A DNA stretch of 64,000 nt from Meghimatium bilineatum (lineage: Eukaryota > Mollusca > Gastropoda > Stylommatophora > Philomycidae): assembly GCA_034231615.1 (NCBI GenBank), contig CM067314.1, forward strand, positions 6,825,001-6,889,000, given 5' to 3'. The position numbers and the translations under genes are program-made. A model generated the notes under the pieces. The model was not told the origin of the DNA. It made no database searches and was given only the letters and a program-made list of their open reading frames with translations. Positions 32,614 to 43,299 of the stretch are shown here, piece after piece. The stretch's first letter is position 1. Every line of letters starts with the position of its first letter.

Positions 32614-33893
32614 GGGGTGCAAAGGGAACGCATTGCTCTAGGCGGACCCAGGGTTAGCAGATAACCAAGATCCCAAATGTACCTCCTCGCGGTGCACACT
32701 GGAAACAGAAAAACAGCATCTCGAGCTGATTCTGGCCAAATAATTTGGGGATCGTGTCCGAGAATGTGGAGGTAGCAGATGGAAAGAGATTTGATTGCAT
32801 ATGGAGACAGAAATATCTCCGACACTACCAGCATCACCACATACAGAGAGACTGTCGACATACAGTGACGCCAGCTAGTCCAGTCAGAACATTGGAGGGG
32901 CGGCCAATGTAAAAGACACGTAAAGGTGGATGCATGGCGAGAAACAATTATATGTCATAATGAGTACAATGACACAATGAAAGGGCAGAACAGCGCCAGA
33001 GGGCAGCGCGAACTGCAAATATAAAGTGAAAAGTTCCTAGGAAAGGGGAACTACAAGCTCTGTTAGCTCGAGACGAGCTTCTAGTTACATGTGTTCCTTA
33101 TAGGCAGAGACCCAGACCCAATCATATGCGTTCGGAAAAGAAAGAAGGCCTAACCCAACTCTAATGTCGAGCCTTTCTAAACCAGAAATATGCTCGCGTA
33201 GAGAAAGGGTTCCGTACCCGATGGGGTTAGGCACAAAAAAAAGGGACAACGATGGCAGTCCTGGCCCAACTCTACTGTCAAGATTTCCTATACCGGAAAT
33301 ACACTTGCAGAGAGAAAGGGTTCAGTACCTGATGGGGTCAGGCGCTATTGGCACAAGGTCGCTCAGCACGAGAACGCCTTGCTCTCAAACGCGTGGTGTG
33401 AGACTCGGACGAGGGGTTCACGATGTCGGTGAACGACGCCTCGGGTAGGAAGGCGAACGAGCCAGGGTCCAACTCTTCTGGCGAGTTCTTCCTCATACGG
33501 AACCAGGCTCGCGGATGAGAAACGGTTCAGTACCCGATGGGCACAGGCACAGTAGGTCCAACTGCACGAGATGAGTTCATAGATGGTGGAACACCTCGTA
33601 CCAGATAGACGCGCTCGACAAGTGTCTTGGCGAATAGGCTCTATACACCAGCATGCCCGGCGACAGATAGAGGCTGTCTCGGACTAGGGACCAAACCCGA
33701 AATAAAGGAATGACGAAAATGGATGTGCTGGACCTCGGACGTCCAGGTCACAGAGTGGCCAACCGAGGTGCAAATAACACAGTTCTACTGTGGAACTTGC
33801 AGCACAACGTACTTCATGCTCCCCGGCTGAAATCACACGATAAATTCGTTGTGGTTACATGAGAGCGAACGCTGAAGAAGAAGAAGAAGAAGA
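32614..33893 (+). mobile_element. Family C retroelement, 1280 bp, 11-bp TSD, GAA tail
   Basis: It starts GGGGTGCAAAGGGAACGC and ends GAGAGCGAACGCTGAAGAAG in a GAA run. ACTAGACCAGT flanks it at 32603-32613 and 33894-33904. Inside are imperfect direct modules of about 100 bp containing CCCAACTCTANTGTC and AGAGAAAGGGTTC-GTACC, followed by CGATGGG. There is no RT, integrase or transposase reading. An 85-codon minus-strand frame (32861-32604; MSTVSLYVVML, HDPQIIWPESAR) is conserved with the copy at 44866-46095, but it is antisense to the element and may be incidental. The end structure marks it as mobilised by LINE machinery. Confidence 0.88.
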
Positions 33894-34190
33894 ACTAGAC
33901 CAGTTACTGCATCATTCAGTTAATTCTCGAAGATTAAATTTTACTAGACCAGTTACTGTGCAATTATTACCAGGTCAATGGTGAAAATCGACTTATATGC
34001 TTGAGTGACATACACTCACACTCCCAGCTTCAACGGTCTGGAAACATTACACATCATATGCAGTTGTTACTTTGTAGTACAGTTGTACCAGGATAGATTA
34101 AGCTGTTACAATTTGATGTGGATAAACTATACTGGTATAAAATATCCTGAATCCAAACATAGATCAAAAAATAAGATAACTTTACAGTTC

Positions 34191-34245
34191 ATAAAACGGA
34201 CTATATCGACGTTTTGGCTAAATCATCACCAATAAGGAAAGCATG
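34191..34245 (-). repeat. Penelope-type terminal motif, weak
   Basis: The minus strand reads GGTGATGATTTAGCC, AAAACGTCG. It is less similar than the other three but has the same order (TGATGA, short stem, AAACGTCG). Confidence 0.35.
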
Positions 34246-34279
34246 TAAAGCAAATATACGCGCCATTAAAACTAATTCT

Positions 34280-34384
34280 TCTCCGAATTAGACAGTGTAT
34301 GTTATCACCGGATTAGACAGTGTATGTTATCACCGGATTAGACAGTGTATGTTATAACCGGATTAGACAGTGTATGTTATCACC
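34280..34384 (+). repeat. Tandem repeat, 25-bp unit, 4 copies
   Basis: GATTAGACAGTGTATGTTAT plus CACCG. The last unit abuts the family A element that starts at 34383. Confidence 0.92.
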
Positions 34385-34532
34385 GAAGACGGATGTGTCG
34401 GGCCATTGACGCAAATAAAACGGCGACACAGCGCATTTCCATTTTCTGGACTACATACTGCTGGGAATCTAGTTGGACCATTGTCCAGCTACAAAAGAGA
34501 TCCAGCGGGAGTTTGAGAATGAAGAAGAAGAA
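34383..34532 (+). mobile_element. Family A SINE-like element, plus copy
   Basis: CCGAAGACGGATGTGTCGGG, CCATTGACGCAAATAAAACG, GCGACACAGCGCATTTCC, TGGACTACATACTGCTGG, AGTTTGAGAATGAAGAAGAA. About 150 bp, tail (GAA)3. A 61-codon open frame on each strand is incidental. Confidence 0.87.
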
Positions 34533-34549
34533 ACAGTTTATAAATTCCC

Positions 34550-34735
34550 ACTTAAGGCTACTCATTACTCACTTCATCATTGGCCACTTCTGACCACTGA
34601 TGTCTCCGTTCATCATTGGCCACTTCTGTCCACTGATGTCTCCGTTTATCATTGACCACTTATGACAACTAAAGATTTAGTTCCTCAGCGACCCCCTATG
34701 ACCACTAAGGAGGCAGTTCCTTTGAAATCCTTAAG
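34550..34735 (+). repeat. Degenerate repeat of GGCCACTTCTGACCACTGATG, 4-5 copies
   Basis: CATCATTGGCCACTTCTGAC, CACTGATGTCTCCGTT occurs two to three times, then decays (TTGACCACTTATGAC, CCCCTATGACCACTAAGG). Confidence 0.75.
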
Positions 34736-34764
34736 GCTGCTAATGATTTTGGTCATTTACTGGA

Positions 34765-34862
34765 AATGCCCGATGTGCCAGGTCTCTGGCACAAGTAAAA
34801 CGGCTGGACAACGCATGTCCGTTCCTTGAACTGCATCATGCTGGAAGTCCAGTATAAAGTAC
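34765..34862 (+). mobile_element. Family A fragment, diverged
   Basis: CCCGATGTGCCAGGTCTCTG, GCACAAGTAAAACGGCTGG, ACAACGCATGTCCGTTCC, TGAACTGCATCATGCTGGA. It leads into the 33-bp array, whose unit (AAGAGAAGTCTAGTACAA) resembles the next part of family A (TACAAGAGAGATCCAGC). The array may have grown from the element. Confidence 0.65.
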
Positions 34863-35080
34863 AATCAATGTTGTGTTACAAGAGAAGTCTAGTACAATCA
34901 ATGTTGTGTTACAAGAGAAGTCTAGTACAACCAATGTTGTGTTACAAAATAAATATAGTACAACCAATGTTGTGTTACAAGAGAAGTCTAGTACAACCAA
35001 TGTTGTGTTACACAAGAAATCTGGTACAACCGATTTTGTTACAAGATAAATTTAGTACGACCAATATTATCTTACAAAAG
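34850..35080 (+). repeat. Minisatellite, 33-bp unit, about 7 copies
   Basis: AAGAGAAGTCTAGTACAACC plus AATGTTGTGTTAC. The 11-codon period keeps an open frame (RSLVQPMLCYK) that is not a gene. Confidence 0.92.
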
Positions 35081-35119
35081 AGACGCAGCTTGAAAGCAGA
35101 CAATTACAGTTAAAGGAAT

Positions 35120-35215
35120 ATCTTCTTCTTCTTCTGCGTTCAGCATCTGTGGTCATGCTATACCGTCAGGCCTGTCGTCAAAACGCAGTCCACTGTCTTC
35201 TCCAGGTCAAATTTA
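35120..35215 (-). mobile_element. GAA-tailed repeat fragment (A/B/C relative)
   Basis: The minus strand ends GCTGAACGCAGAAGAAGAAG, matching the shared 3' terminus. The interior (GACGGTATAGCATGACCACA) does not match A, B or C well, so it may be a further family or a diverged copy. Confidence 0.5.
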
Positions 35216-35439
35216 AAACATGAAAGGCACAGAAGTAATGACGTAGTAAGGTAGAAACACGAAATGATTATTTACCAAAAACAACTAGTAATGAAGATGA
35301 AACAAAACAGCTTGGACATGACACAAATAGAATAACCATCAACCATTCCCGGATACAAGAGCTAGATATATTGACATCAGAAACCTGACATATATAAACG
35401 ATAATATAGATTATAATAAACGTGAATCGAACATCCTAT

Positions 35440-35805
35440 TTGATTCCATTCTATACCACGCGGGCGTGGAGGGAAACGAACAGGCTGACCAATTTGCTAG
35501 CCTCGTCAACACAAGAGATGCCCAGTCTATGGATCAAGCAGACATATGCATTGTTCTTCGTGAGTTCTCACGATTAGAGGATTTTGAGATGAATAAGCAT
35601 GAGTCAATATCGAGAATGCAAGAATTGGGAGTGAGGATGAATGTCGCGCGTAGAGAAACCCTGACAAAGATTTGAAATAGAGCAGTGAACTAGAACTATC
35701 AGCCGTTATACCCTAAGAGATTTACTGAAGCGGAGATCCGAGCATCTATGGACATGTCCGGTGTGCGAAGAGGATAATCAACAGACCTAATACCTAAAAC
35801 ATTCT
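35440..35805 (+). pseudogene. RNase H-bearing LINE fragment, copy 2
   Basis: YHAGVEGNEQADQFASLVNT, then MDQADICIVLREFSRLEDFE, MNKHESISRMQELGVRMNVA, RRETLTKI and a stop, then IRASMDMSGV in a later frame. It is open for 69 codons where the copy at 11100 is closed. Order and spacing match that copy. The RNase H motif HxGVxGNExAD is intact but the catalytic N-terminal part of the domain is missing. Confidence 0.85.
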
Positions 35806-35854
35806 ATTTTCCCGACTATGTTAATATCTACATTCAATTGCCGTCCTCACATCA

Positions 35855-36028
35855 CAAGCAACTGCAATAAATCTCCAACTATCTATGTGCGTTGCCTTGA
35901 CGGAGATCGTGACAAGCAACTGCAATAAATCTCCAACTATCTATGTGCGTTGCCTTGACGGAGATCGTGACAAGCAACTGCAATAAATCTCCAACTATCT
36001 ATGTGCGTTGCCTTGACGGAGATCGAAA
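35855..36028 (+). repeat. Tandem repeat, 58-bp unit, 3 copies
   Basis: ACAAGCAACTGCAATAAATC, TCCAACTATCTATGTGCGTT, GCCTTGACGGAGATCG. The copies are identical or nearly so, hence recent. Confidence 0.95.
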
Positions 36029-36288
36029 CAATATTTTTTTTAAAAACGTACCGAAATGAAGGCCTCATTATTTCAGCTACAAGGTCTGCACAGTCGACAG
36101 TCACAGACGGAAGACTCTAACTTGGCTGTAGGTTGTCAATGTCTTCATGGTCTCTCACTCACATCTCTGTGTTCCGTCGACCCTCAACCCCCAGTTTCCA
36201 GCGAAGTAACAGTTCTTTTTATGTGCCCCAAATCTATGAATGGTTGTCTAATCTCTCGCAATATTTCTAGATTTATTCATAACATTTC

Positions 36289-36444
36289 CCAGTCGAAGAC
36301 GGATGTGTCGGGCCATTGGCGTAAATATCACGGCGACACAACGCATTTCCATTCTCTGGACTAAATCCTGCTGGAAATCTAGTAGGACAAGTGTCCTGTT
36401 ACAAGAGAGATCTGACGGGAGTTTGAGAATGAACGCTGAAAAAG
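36289..36444 (+). mobile_element. Family A SINE-like element with 14-bp TSD
   Basis: CCAGTCGAAGACGGATGTGT, CCATTGGCGTAAATATCACG, CTAAATCCTGCTGG, GGGAGTTTGAGAATGAACGC. ATTCATAACATTTC flanks it at 36275-36288 and 36445-36458. At 156 bp with a perfect TSD this is one of the best-defined copies. The tail is short (GCTGAAAAAG) rather than a long GAA run. Confidence 0.92.
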
Positions 36445-36564
36445 ATTCATAACATTTCTAAGAACATACTTATTTTTATATTAATTATGTAAGCACGTGT
36501 TATGTACATGTACCAGTGTCGTAGATACGCCAGTGGGGGTGGGGTTTTCTATCTATCTATCTAT

Positions 36565-36837
36565 CTTCTTCTGCGTTCGTTCTCAAACTCCTGCAGAATA
36601 GCAGGATGTAGTCCGGAGAACGGAATACGTTGTGTCATGGTTTACAGCATTGCTGCGATATCTGCGCCTTTCGTCCTGACACATCCGACTTCAGCATTGC
36701 TTTGGGTCACTGACCCTATATGGGATTGGACAGCCAACTCCATCCCATAACCTACTTAGTCGCCTTTTACGACATGCGTGGAAGGTAAACAGTGTTGCTA
36801 TTATTTGCTCCCCTTTCTGGCCCCGGCAACACACGGG
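36565..36837 (-). mobile_element. Family B non-autonomous retroelement, minus copy
   Basis: Reverse of the copy at 30818: CTTCTTCTGCGTTCG at the left, then AGGATGTAGTCCGGAGAACG, CATCCGACTTCAGCATTGC, GTCACTGACCCTATATGGGA, CGACATGCGTGGAAGG, and CCGGCAACACACGGG at the right. A CTAT microsatellite lies at the tail side (36545-36565). No TSD found. Confidence 0.87.
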
Positions 36838-37685
36838 CGTAACAACTAACAAGGGCATGTGTTACCCTCTTTTTAGCTTGGTTTCTAATGTTAAATGTCA
36901 TCTTTTATTTTTTTAAAATTTAAAATGGGGGGGAGGTACTGAAAACCACAACACCCCCTTCCCCCCCACCGCCCAACAACCCTCTTCCGTCTACGGGCTT
37001 CGTGTAGGTCCATATCTCCAGACTCTACCTCATTGTTTGTTCATCAGATCATATATCATGGTACACAAGTTTGCTATAGTCCGTTCAGAATCGTTTGCCG
37101 AGATGTTATGATTTATAATTCAAAAAGTTCTTGATGATTTCACATGAATTTTGGCATACGTTGTTAAAATGTCCATGTCGCGAAAACATATGTGTTACTT
37201 GATGTCTAGCTGTAACGGTTATTTGAAAGCGGCGAATTCTTTTGATGTTTGCCCATGTAAATATTATTTCGACCATAAACAAAATATTTTACAGTAATCT
37301 AGTGCAATGATGACCCATAGGCGTGTCCACAAAATTTTACATGGTGGCAGGTTTAAAAAAAATTTAAAATATATCTTTTGTTCGTAGAGTCAATTTGATA
37401 TTGTTCCATGCTCTTGGTGTGAGTTTCACAAATGTTGTCGCTGCCTTTGAAATAAGTACATATATTTCTTCATGTAAGGAAATTTTGTCTGTAATAGTTG
37501 ATCCAAGATATCTGAACTTCTGTATTGAATCAAGCGGGCTAATTTTTATAAGTAATGGTTGATGGTTTGCTTATAACATTTTTTTGAATTGCTTGGGTGG
37601 TATTGAGCAATGAAATGTTTTACAAATCAACTTGTAAATTTTGCAAATCAAACTTTTTTTAGTGTAGACTTAATCAGAGTAATGA

Positions 37686-38492
37686 TCATTCATAAGCAGA
37701 CGAGTCAAATAGGTCGATTACTGTTTTCGGCTGAACAAACAACAAACCTTCCTTTTTCCAATATTCCTCTTCTTGGCGTAACACATGATCCTCACATTTC
37801 ACCCAGTAGTCTTTATGTATATTTGATAGAGCCTGATTTGTAAGAGTCTCAATATCACATAATTTGAAAGTTGTATTTGTAGATGCTACGTGTCCTTTAA
37901 CTTTTGCCCAAATTAGCTCTATAGGATTTAAGTGTGCATGATATGGAGGTAGTCTCAAACATCTATGACCATGTTCTTCAATTAACTTGTCTATTTTAAA
38001 TATCTTTGTTCGTTGTGTCTGTTTTACAAGGTTAAGCAATTCGGGTTTCAAGTACCTGTCGGTAAATGGTATGTGTTCTTTTATGAGCCACGTTTTGATT
38101 GCATCTTTTGTACTTGATGATGTTGGGATTCTATCTTCTACGTTCACTACGTTATGGTATGAAGCATTGTCCATTATCAGACAAGAAGGTCTATCTAATA
38201 TTGGAAGAATACTTTTTTCGATCCAGTCTTCGAATATGTGCCCATTCATTTCGGAGTGGTAGTCTCTATTGTCAATGGATTTTGAAATGAAAATTAGATG
38301 AGCATTCTGCAACAACCCATTATGTCTGCTACCTGCATGTGCAACTATCAAACGTTGCCCTTTACTACTTGGTACTGATCTTTTAATACTTCCATCTGCT
38401 AACTGCCATTCCTTTTCATTTGTATGATGAGCGTTGATCCAAGTTTCATCTAAATACACAATATCATAACCATTCTCGCGCATTCCCTTCAC
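37686..38492 (-). CDS. Transposase, catalytic DDE domain (C-terminal part)
   Basis: 268 codons. First catalytic Asp in YLDETW (residue 15), second in LIMDNASYH (residue 108), Glu in HLNPIELIW (residue 192). There are 83 residues between the second Asp and the Glu; classical Tc1/mariner has about 34. The extra stretch holds a basic, helix-rich insertion (IKTWLIKEHIPF, RYLKPELLNL, TQRTKIFKIDKLIEE). The domain cuts and joins DNA at the TIRs. LRLPPYHAHLNPIE and WAKVKG are standard family motifs. The ATG at 38492 is not the natural start: the sequence continues the upstream frame after a one-base shift near 38490, so the protein would be about 430 residues. It is otherwise open to its stop. Confidence 0.93.
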   Translation of the reverse strand: MKGMRENGYDIVYLDETWINAHHTNEKEWQLADGSIKRSVPSSKGQRLIVAHAGSRHNGLLQNAHLIFISKSIDNRDYHSEMNGHIFEDWIEKSILPILDRPSCLIMDNASYHNVVNVEDRIPTSSSTKDAIKTWLIKEHIPFTDRYLKPELLNLVKQTQRTKIFKIDKLIEEHGHRCLRLPPYHAHLNPIELIWAKVKGHVASTNTTFKLCDIETLTNQALSNIHKDYWVKCEDHVLRQEEEYWKKEGLLFVQPKTVIDLFDSSAYE

Positions 38493-38964
38493 GTAAATAC
38501 TTGCTTCTAAGAGCTACCAGATGTGGCTTTTCACAAATAATGTTTTTTCCACCAGCATACTTTCTAAAGGTGAAGCCTGCATTTCTTACAGTTTTCCATA
38601 ATAAAGTTTTTGATATTTCAATGTCGTTATTAGTTTTCAGCCAAATCTTCAACTTTCTAAGTGTCACTTCTTCGTTTTTATCAAACATTCTACATATTTC
38701 TCTTTTTACTAGGTCCTTATCGAAACTGTCTATCTTTTCTTTCCTTCCTTGCTTTCGTGAATTTGTTGGCAATAAATATCCGCTTGCTTCCACTATTCGA
38801 TCAAATGAACGTTTACACAAACCTAAAATATGCATTGTTCTCTTCTCAGGATTTGATAAAGAACAATAAAGATGTCCCTTTTTACGCTCTCTGCAGAAGT
38901 ATTGATAAATCTTTATAGCAATGTTATGCTCAGTAAAATATTTCGCTTTCAGATTCATTCTCAC
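38464..38964 (-). CDS. Transposase, N-terminal DNA-binding part
   Basis: 166 codons from ATG at 38964. It begins with LKAKYFTEHNIAIKIYQYFC and RERKKGHLYC, then HILGLCKRSFDRIVEASGYL, and a helix-turn-helix-like stretch VTLRKLKIWLKTNNDIEIS, TLLWKTVRNAGFTFRKYAGG. Such paired N-terminal HTH regions bind the TIRs. The end (RSKYLREGNAREWL) is out of frame; in the other frame the same DNA reads KGMRENGYDIVYLDET, the start of the catalytic part. The overlap is 29 bp with a +1 relation, consistent with one indel. Whether the shift is real, programmed or an assembly error cannot be told here. Confidence 0.88.
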   Translation of the reverse strand: MRMNLKAKYFTEHNIAIKIYQYFCRERKKGHLYCSLSNPEKRTMHILGLCKRSFDRIVEASGYLLPTNSRKQGRKEKIDSFDKDLVKREICRMFDKNEEVTLRKLKIWLKTNNDIEISKTLLWKTVRNAGFTFRKYAGGKNIICEKPHLVALRSKYLREGNAREWL

Positions 38965-39604
38965 ATAGACTTGCAGAAGGTAATATGCTTAGTGCCGCCT
39001 ACATTCTGTAAATATTGAGACGTGCCTCTGACTTGTGACTTGAAATCGAGTCAATATCCGTTTTTGATTTCACATAATTCTAAGTTCAGGAAAAATAATA
39101 TTTGGTGCTAAACGGGAATTTCCATATGTAACATTGCTTTATACAAATGTACAGTGGAAACAACTACTTTTAGAACGGTGCACATTCTACCGTGAGGGTC
39201 ATGCCTTTATATTTAATAATCAGATGTGAGATGTAAGCATCTACATAATCCAGCGGTTGTTTATAATTTAGATTAACTTTTTTTTAATATAGGTTAAATA
39301 AGGTATCTTTGATACTGGATCACATTTCTTTGATAAAAAAATATTTCTATAGCGACATTATTATTCTAAACCTAACTTCAAATGATCAATCCAAATGAAC
39401 AATACGTTTTTGATAAAAATAATTTAACATCTCGGCAAACGATTCTGAACGGACTATAACATCAATATTTTGCCTCCGTCTAGCTACACATATCAAGTTT
39501 CTCTTTGAATTGCTCAGTTCTTGAACATTGCCTTACCTTTCACTGCCTCTAACGCCAGGTGTAGTCACGCGGTATGCGCTTTATCAATGTTCAAGCAAAG
39601 TCAG

Positions 39605-39720
39605 GCAAGATGTAACGGGAACAATCTTACAAAAAGCACATAAGAAGGCAACCTCCAGAGATATCTTCTACTTCTGACGCCGCAAGGTAAACAAGGGCCA
39701 ACGCGTATAGACAGACAGAC
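39605..39720 (+). pseudogene. LINE 3' end with GACA tail
   Basis: GTAACGGGAACAATCTTACA reads VTGTILQKAHKKATSRDIFY, and the segment ends CGCCGCAAGGTAAACAAGGG, then (GACA)n. It matches 40690-40905 (GTSLQTAHKKAI, TPQGIQG), which ends in (AGAT)n. The tetranucleotide tail grows into the microsatellite that follows. Confidence 0.78.
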
Positions 39721-39815
39721 AGACAGAGAGGTAGGTTGGTAGGTATGTAACTAGGTAGGTAGGTAGGGGTAGGTAGATAAATAGATAGATAGACAGATAG
39801 ACAGACAGTTCAATT
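39700..39815 (+). repeat. GACA/GGTA/GATA microsatellite
   Basis: Runs of (AGAC)n, (AGGT)n and (AGAT)n in succession, continuous with the LINE tail. Confidence 0.93.
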
Positions 39816-39884
39816 TATTCAATTGAACAAAATTCTATGTAAAGTCATTAAATAATATATTTGTTCACAGTTTCTGTTACTGAC

Positions 39885-40112
39885 ATCGATTACTGAATCC
39901 ATTACTGAATCCATTACTGACATCCATTACTGACATCCATTACTGACATCCATTACTGACATCCATTACTGACATCCATTGCTGACATCCATTACTGACA
40001 TAGATTACTGACATCCATTACTGACATCCATTACTGACATCCATTACTGACATCCATTACTGACATCCATTACTGACATCCATTACTGACATCCATTACT
40101 GACATGACTTCA
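39885..40112 (+). repeat. Minisatellite, 13-bp unit, about 17 copies
   Basis: CATTACTGACATC units; a few variants (CATTGCTGAC, AGATTACTGAC). The first units read ATTACTGAATC. Confidence 0.96.
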
Positions 40113-40685
40113 AAGACAAATACAAGTAAGCACGTAAAGTATCTGACTGTTTTTCATTTCTTTATTGTCTAATATCGGATGCTAATTAACATAAAATATG
40201 AAGGAAATAAGTGAGATTAAGACATAATATCACCAATGAATGGGAAGAAATAAAAATCAGGCGCTCTTTCACGGAATTCCTGTACGCACTTGACAGCCCC
40301 CGACGGAAATGTGAAATCTATCTACACAACCAGGTAACAATATGTTGCCGATAAAATGTGTAGATTGTTGATATAAGTACATTTTTAGATCATTTAAATA
40401 TCATTTTATTTTTTTATACCAAAGTTTTTACACGATCTATTTTTTTAATTTAATTCAGAAAGGTAGGGTACGTTATTAAACCAAGCGTGCAGATTGATCA
40501 GGCTGAACGGCAGACGTCACTTCAATCTTCAGTATACACATTTTGTTTGTGGTTTTTTGATCCAGTTGAGTGGCAGGCGTCACTTTAAAAAAAGTTGCCA
40601 CTATACAAGATGTGTTTGTAATTATTTGGTCAAGTTGGCTTGCAGGCGTCACTCTTGAGTTGCCAATATGTAATTTCTATTTATC
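40113..40685. other. AT-rich sequence with three dispersed GGCGTCACT phrases
   Basis: Around 40490-40650 and again at 40905-40960 a phrase of the form TTGATC(A/C)AGTTG-TGGCAGGCGTCACT-TTGCCA-ATATG recurs with about 80-bp spacing. It is a decayed tandem repeat later split by the LINE scrap at 40690. No coding sequence is evident. Confidence 0.55.
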
Positions 40686-40689
40686 AATA

Positions 40690-40905
40690 TTAGACTACCA
40701 ACAGACAGCATGCCACAGATGGCCATGACACATAGACATAACGGCTATAAAGCCAGAGGTAGACCATGTAAAAGATAGATCACAGAAATCAAAGAAGCCA
40801 CAGGAACAAGCTTACAAACAGCACACAAGAAGGCCATCTGCGGATAACTCCTCTACCCCCTGACGCCGCAAGGCATACAAGGGCGACAGCGTACAGATAG
40901 ATAGA
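40690..40905 (+). pseudogene. LINE ORF2 C-terminal fragment with AGAT tail
   Basis: LPTDSMPQMAM, then ARGRPCKR, stop, ITEIKEATGTSLQTAHKKAI, then LLYPLTPQGIQGRQ and AGATAGATAG. Same family as 39605 and, on the minus strand, 12370. Confidence 0.8.
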
Positions 40906-41154
40906 ATATTTGATCGAGTTGACTGGCAAGCGTCAGTCATAGTTGCCAATATGCAATTTTTTTATTTGTAAATTTCAGGTTTGTTCTCTTTATGCAAGAT
41001 TATAAAAAAACAAAGAAATTTATGGACATAAAAAAAAAATTGATTGATAGAATGACGAAGACACAGACGAGCTAAAAAACAGACAAAAATGTGCATAGTG
41101 TGGATAATAGGACGAAAATACAAGGTCTGCAGGCAGAAAGATAATATTGATAAC

Positions 41155-41255
41155 ATAAGTAAAGTTCTGCCATAACATAAGCAAAGTTCTGCCAGAAACT
41201 AAGTAAAGTTGTCACATAACATAAGTAAAGTTCTGCCATAACATTTATTAACGCC
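41155..41255 (+). repeat. Short tandem repeat, about 20-22-bp unit, 4 copies
   Basis: ATAACATAAGTAAAGTTCTG, CC repeated with small changes. Confidence 0.88.
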
Positions 41256-41454
41256 ATAAGAGTTTCAGATGTTAGCGATCTATATCAGATATTTCCGTAT
41301 CGTTGCTATATGAGGGTGGTAGCTATCTCCTCTCCCTCGCAGTCTTTACTTGCCAGACTGATACTCATACCCAATTCATGTTCGGTTGACATGGGAACGT
41401 TGCGGACTGAAAAAAAACACACATTTCCGCCTCAATTGGGAAATAAACGTAGGA

Positions 41455-41930
<476 letters not shown>

Positions 41931-42640
41931 CATTTAGCAATCATATATCATGATAAATGCATAGACACAGAAAAAAAAAATTTTTAAAACGCTTGAGATC
42001 AAAGGCTAAATATTTTAAAAATATATTTAGAGAAACATATGAAAAGATCGGACTAGGCAATCAAAAAAAGAAAAAGAAATCTATGCCCATGGGAAATACA
42101 AACTGATGCGTTCAATAAACGTTTTTAAGGGACACATAATCACATATGAGAGTAAGGGGAGGAGAGAATTCGCTTTCAGGGAAGTGTCTTGAAATACGGC
42201 CTCTGATCTTGTAGCAAGGATTTTTGAGTTGATCTAATGTCGTAAATAAGGTGAGTCTAATGTGGGATGATGTGGTCAGTTGTTGTGGCTAACTATGGAA
42301 CTACTTATTGTGAGGTGAAATCAAGAGAGAGTGAGATTTGGGCATACAAGAATAACCAGTTGAAGATAGAATCTGTGCTTGTGACAACATGGGCGCCGGA
42401 ACGAACAGGACAAACACTTGACCGGCATTTATTCACATCAACGACCTCTTTCGTATAGATCATTGGTGGGGGAAAATACGGCATGAGGAGTAGGTCCGGC
42501 CGGCAAATCAATTAATATGGCCCGCATACAGGCGGATTAAGAATTACTATACACCATTCCCCCTCCCCCCCCCCGTGCTTAGAAAACACCAAACACTGCT
42601 TGAAATTCTATTGGGTTAATATACTGTTTGCCCGTAGTCG
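41931..42640. other. No feature recognised
   Basis: A-rich then mixed sequence. The C-rich run at about 42560 and the small open frames are unremarkable. Confidence 0.45.
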
Positions 42641-42644
42641 TAAC

Positions 42645-42900
42645 CTTCGATAACAGTTACCATGTTGTTCCAACAGGCCGACGTTGTGTTTGAACTAGTT
42701 ACGGGCATTGCGTGGGTGGGAGGAATAACAAAGAAACCTGTTCCAAGGGCCAGAGTTGTGCCCTGATGTCGACGTCTGTTTAGGCGGCATTGGACTAGAA
42801 ACACCATCGAGTGAAATTGCTGCTGGAACAGAGGGCGGAGCACTTATGGGAATGCAACACGTGCTGTGAGGCCAGTTTTCTAATCAATAATCAAGAACTG
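42645..42900 (+). repeat. Dispersed repeat related to 17.8-18.5 kb
   Basis: The first part (TTACCATGTTGTTCCAACAG, GCCGACGTTGTGTTTGAACT) matches the unit at 18305-18505. The second (GCACTTATGGGAATGC, CACGTGCTGTGAGG, AATCAATAATCAAG) matches the 3' part of the minus-strand open frame at 17742-18155, in the opposite relative orientation. It encodes EHLWECNTCCEASF. Both pieces belong to one or two unknown dispersed families. Confidence 0.6.
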
Positions 42901-42907
42901 TTTGCCT

Positions 42908-43228
42908 CGATATTATACGAGACAATCTCAGTATGGCCCACCTGCTCGATACCATACGAGACAATCTCAGTAGGGCCCACCTGCTCGATACCATACGAGA
43001 CAATCTCAGTAGGGCCCACCTGCTCGATACCATACGAGACAATCTCAGTAGGGCCCACCTGCTCGATACCATACGAGACAATCTCAGTAGGGCCCACCTG
43101 CTCGATACCATACGAGACAATCTCAGTAGGGCCCACCTGCTCGATACCATACGAGACAATCTCAGTATGGCCCACCTGCTCGATACCATACGAGAAAATC
43201 TCAGTATGGCCCACCTGCTCGATACAGG
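42908..43228 (+). repeat. Minisatellite, 39-bp unit, 8 copies
   Basis: TCGATACCATACGAGACAAT plus CTCAGTAGGGCCCACCTGC. The outer units have TATGG for TAGGG; inner units are identical, so amplification was central. Open frames on both strands (YETISVGPTCSIP repeated) result from the 13-codon period. Confidence 0.97.
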
Positions 43229-43299
43229 TTGCCCACCTCTTGCATCATTTATATTTCATGTAGACCATATGACTGAAGCTCTAACTGGTGTCTGAATCA

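Larger units (their letters stand above)
37077..39456 (-). mobile_element. Complete IS630/Tc1/mariner-superfamily transposon (DD83E type)
   Basis: The terminal inverted repeats are 32 bp and perfect: 37077-37108 starts TAGTCCGTTCAGAATCG, and 39425-39456 is its exact reverse complement. The element sits between TA dinucleotides (37075-37076 and 39457-39458), the target duplication typical of this superfamily. Total length is 2380 bp. One transposase gene on the minus strand covers 38964-37686, split by a single frameshift. Perfect TIRs argue for recent arrival. The long DDxE spacing recalls the DD82E (Sailor) group reported from invertebrates; the name is from memory. Confidence 0.95.

Noticed and set aside
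32604-32861. Conserved ORF MSTVSLYVVML... shared by two family C copies as a real gene
   Set aside because: It is antisense to the element's retroposition orientation, lies at the 5' end, and the third copy reads it in other frames. Shared sequence alone explains the conservation.
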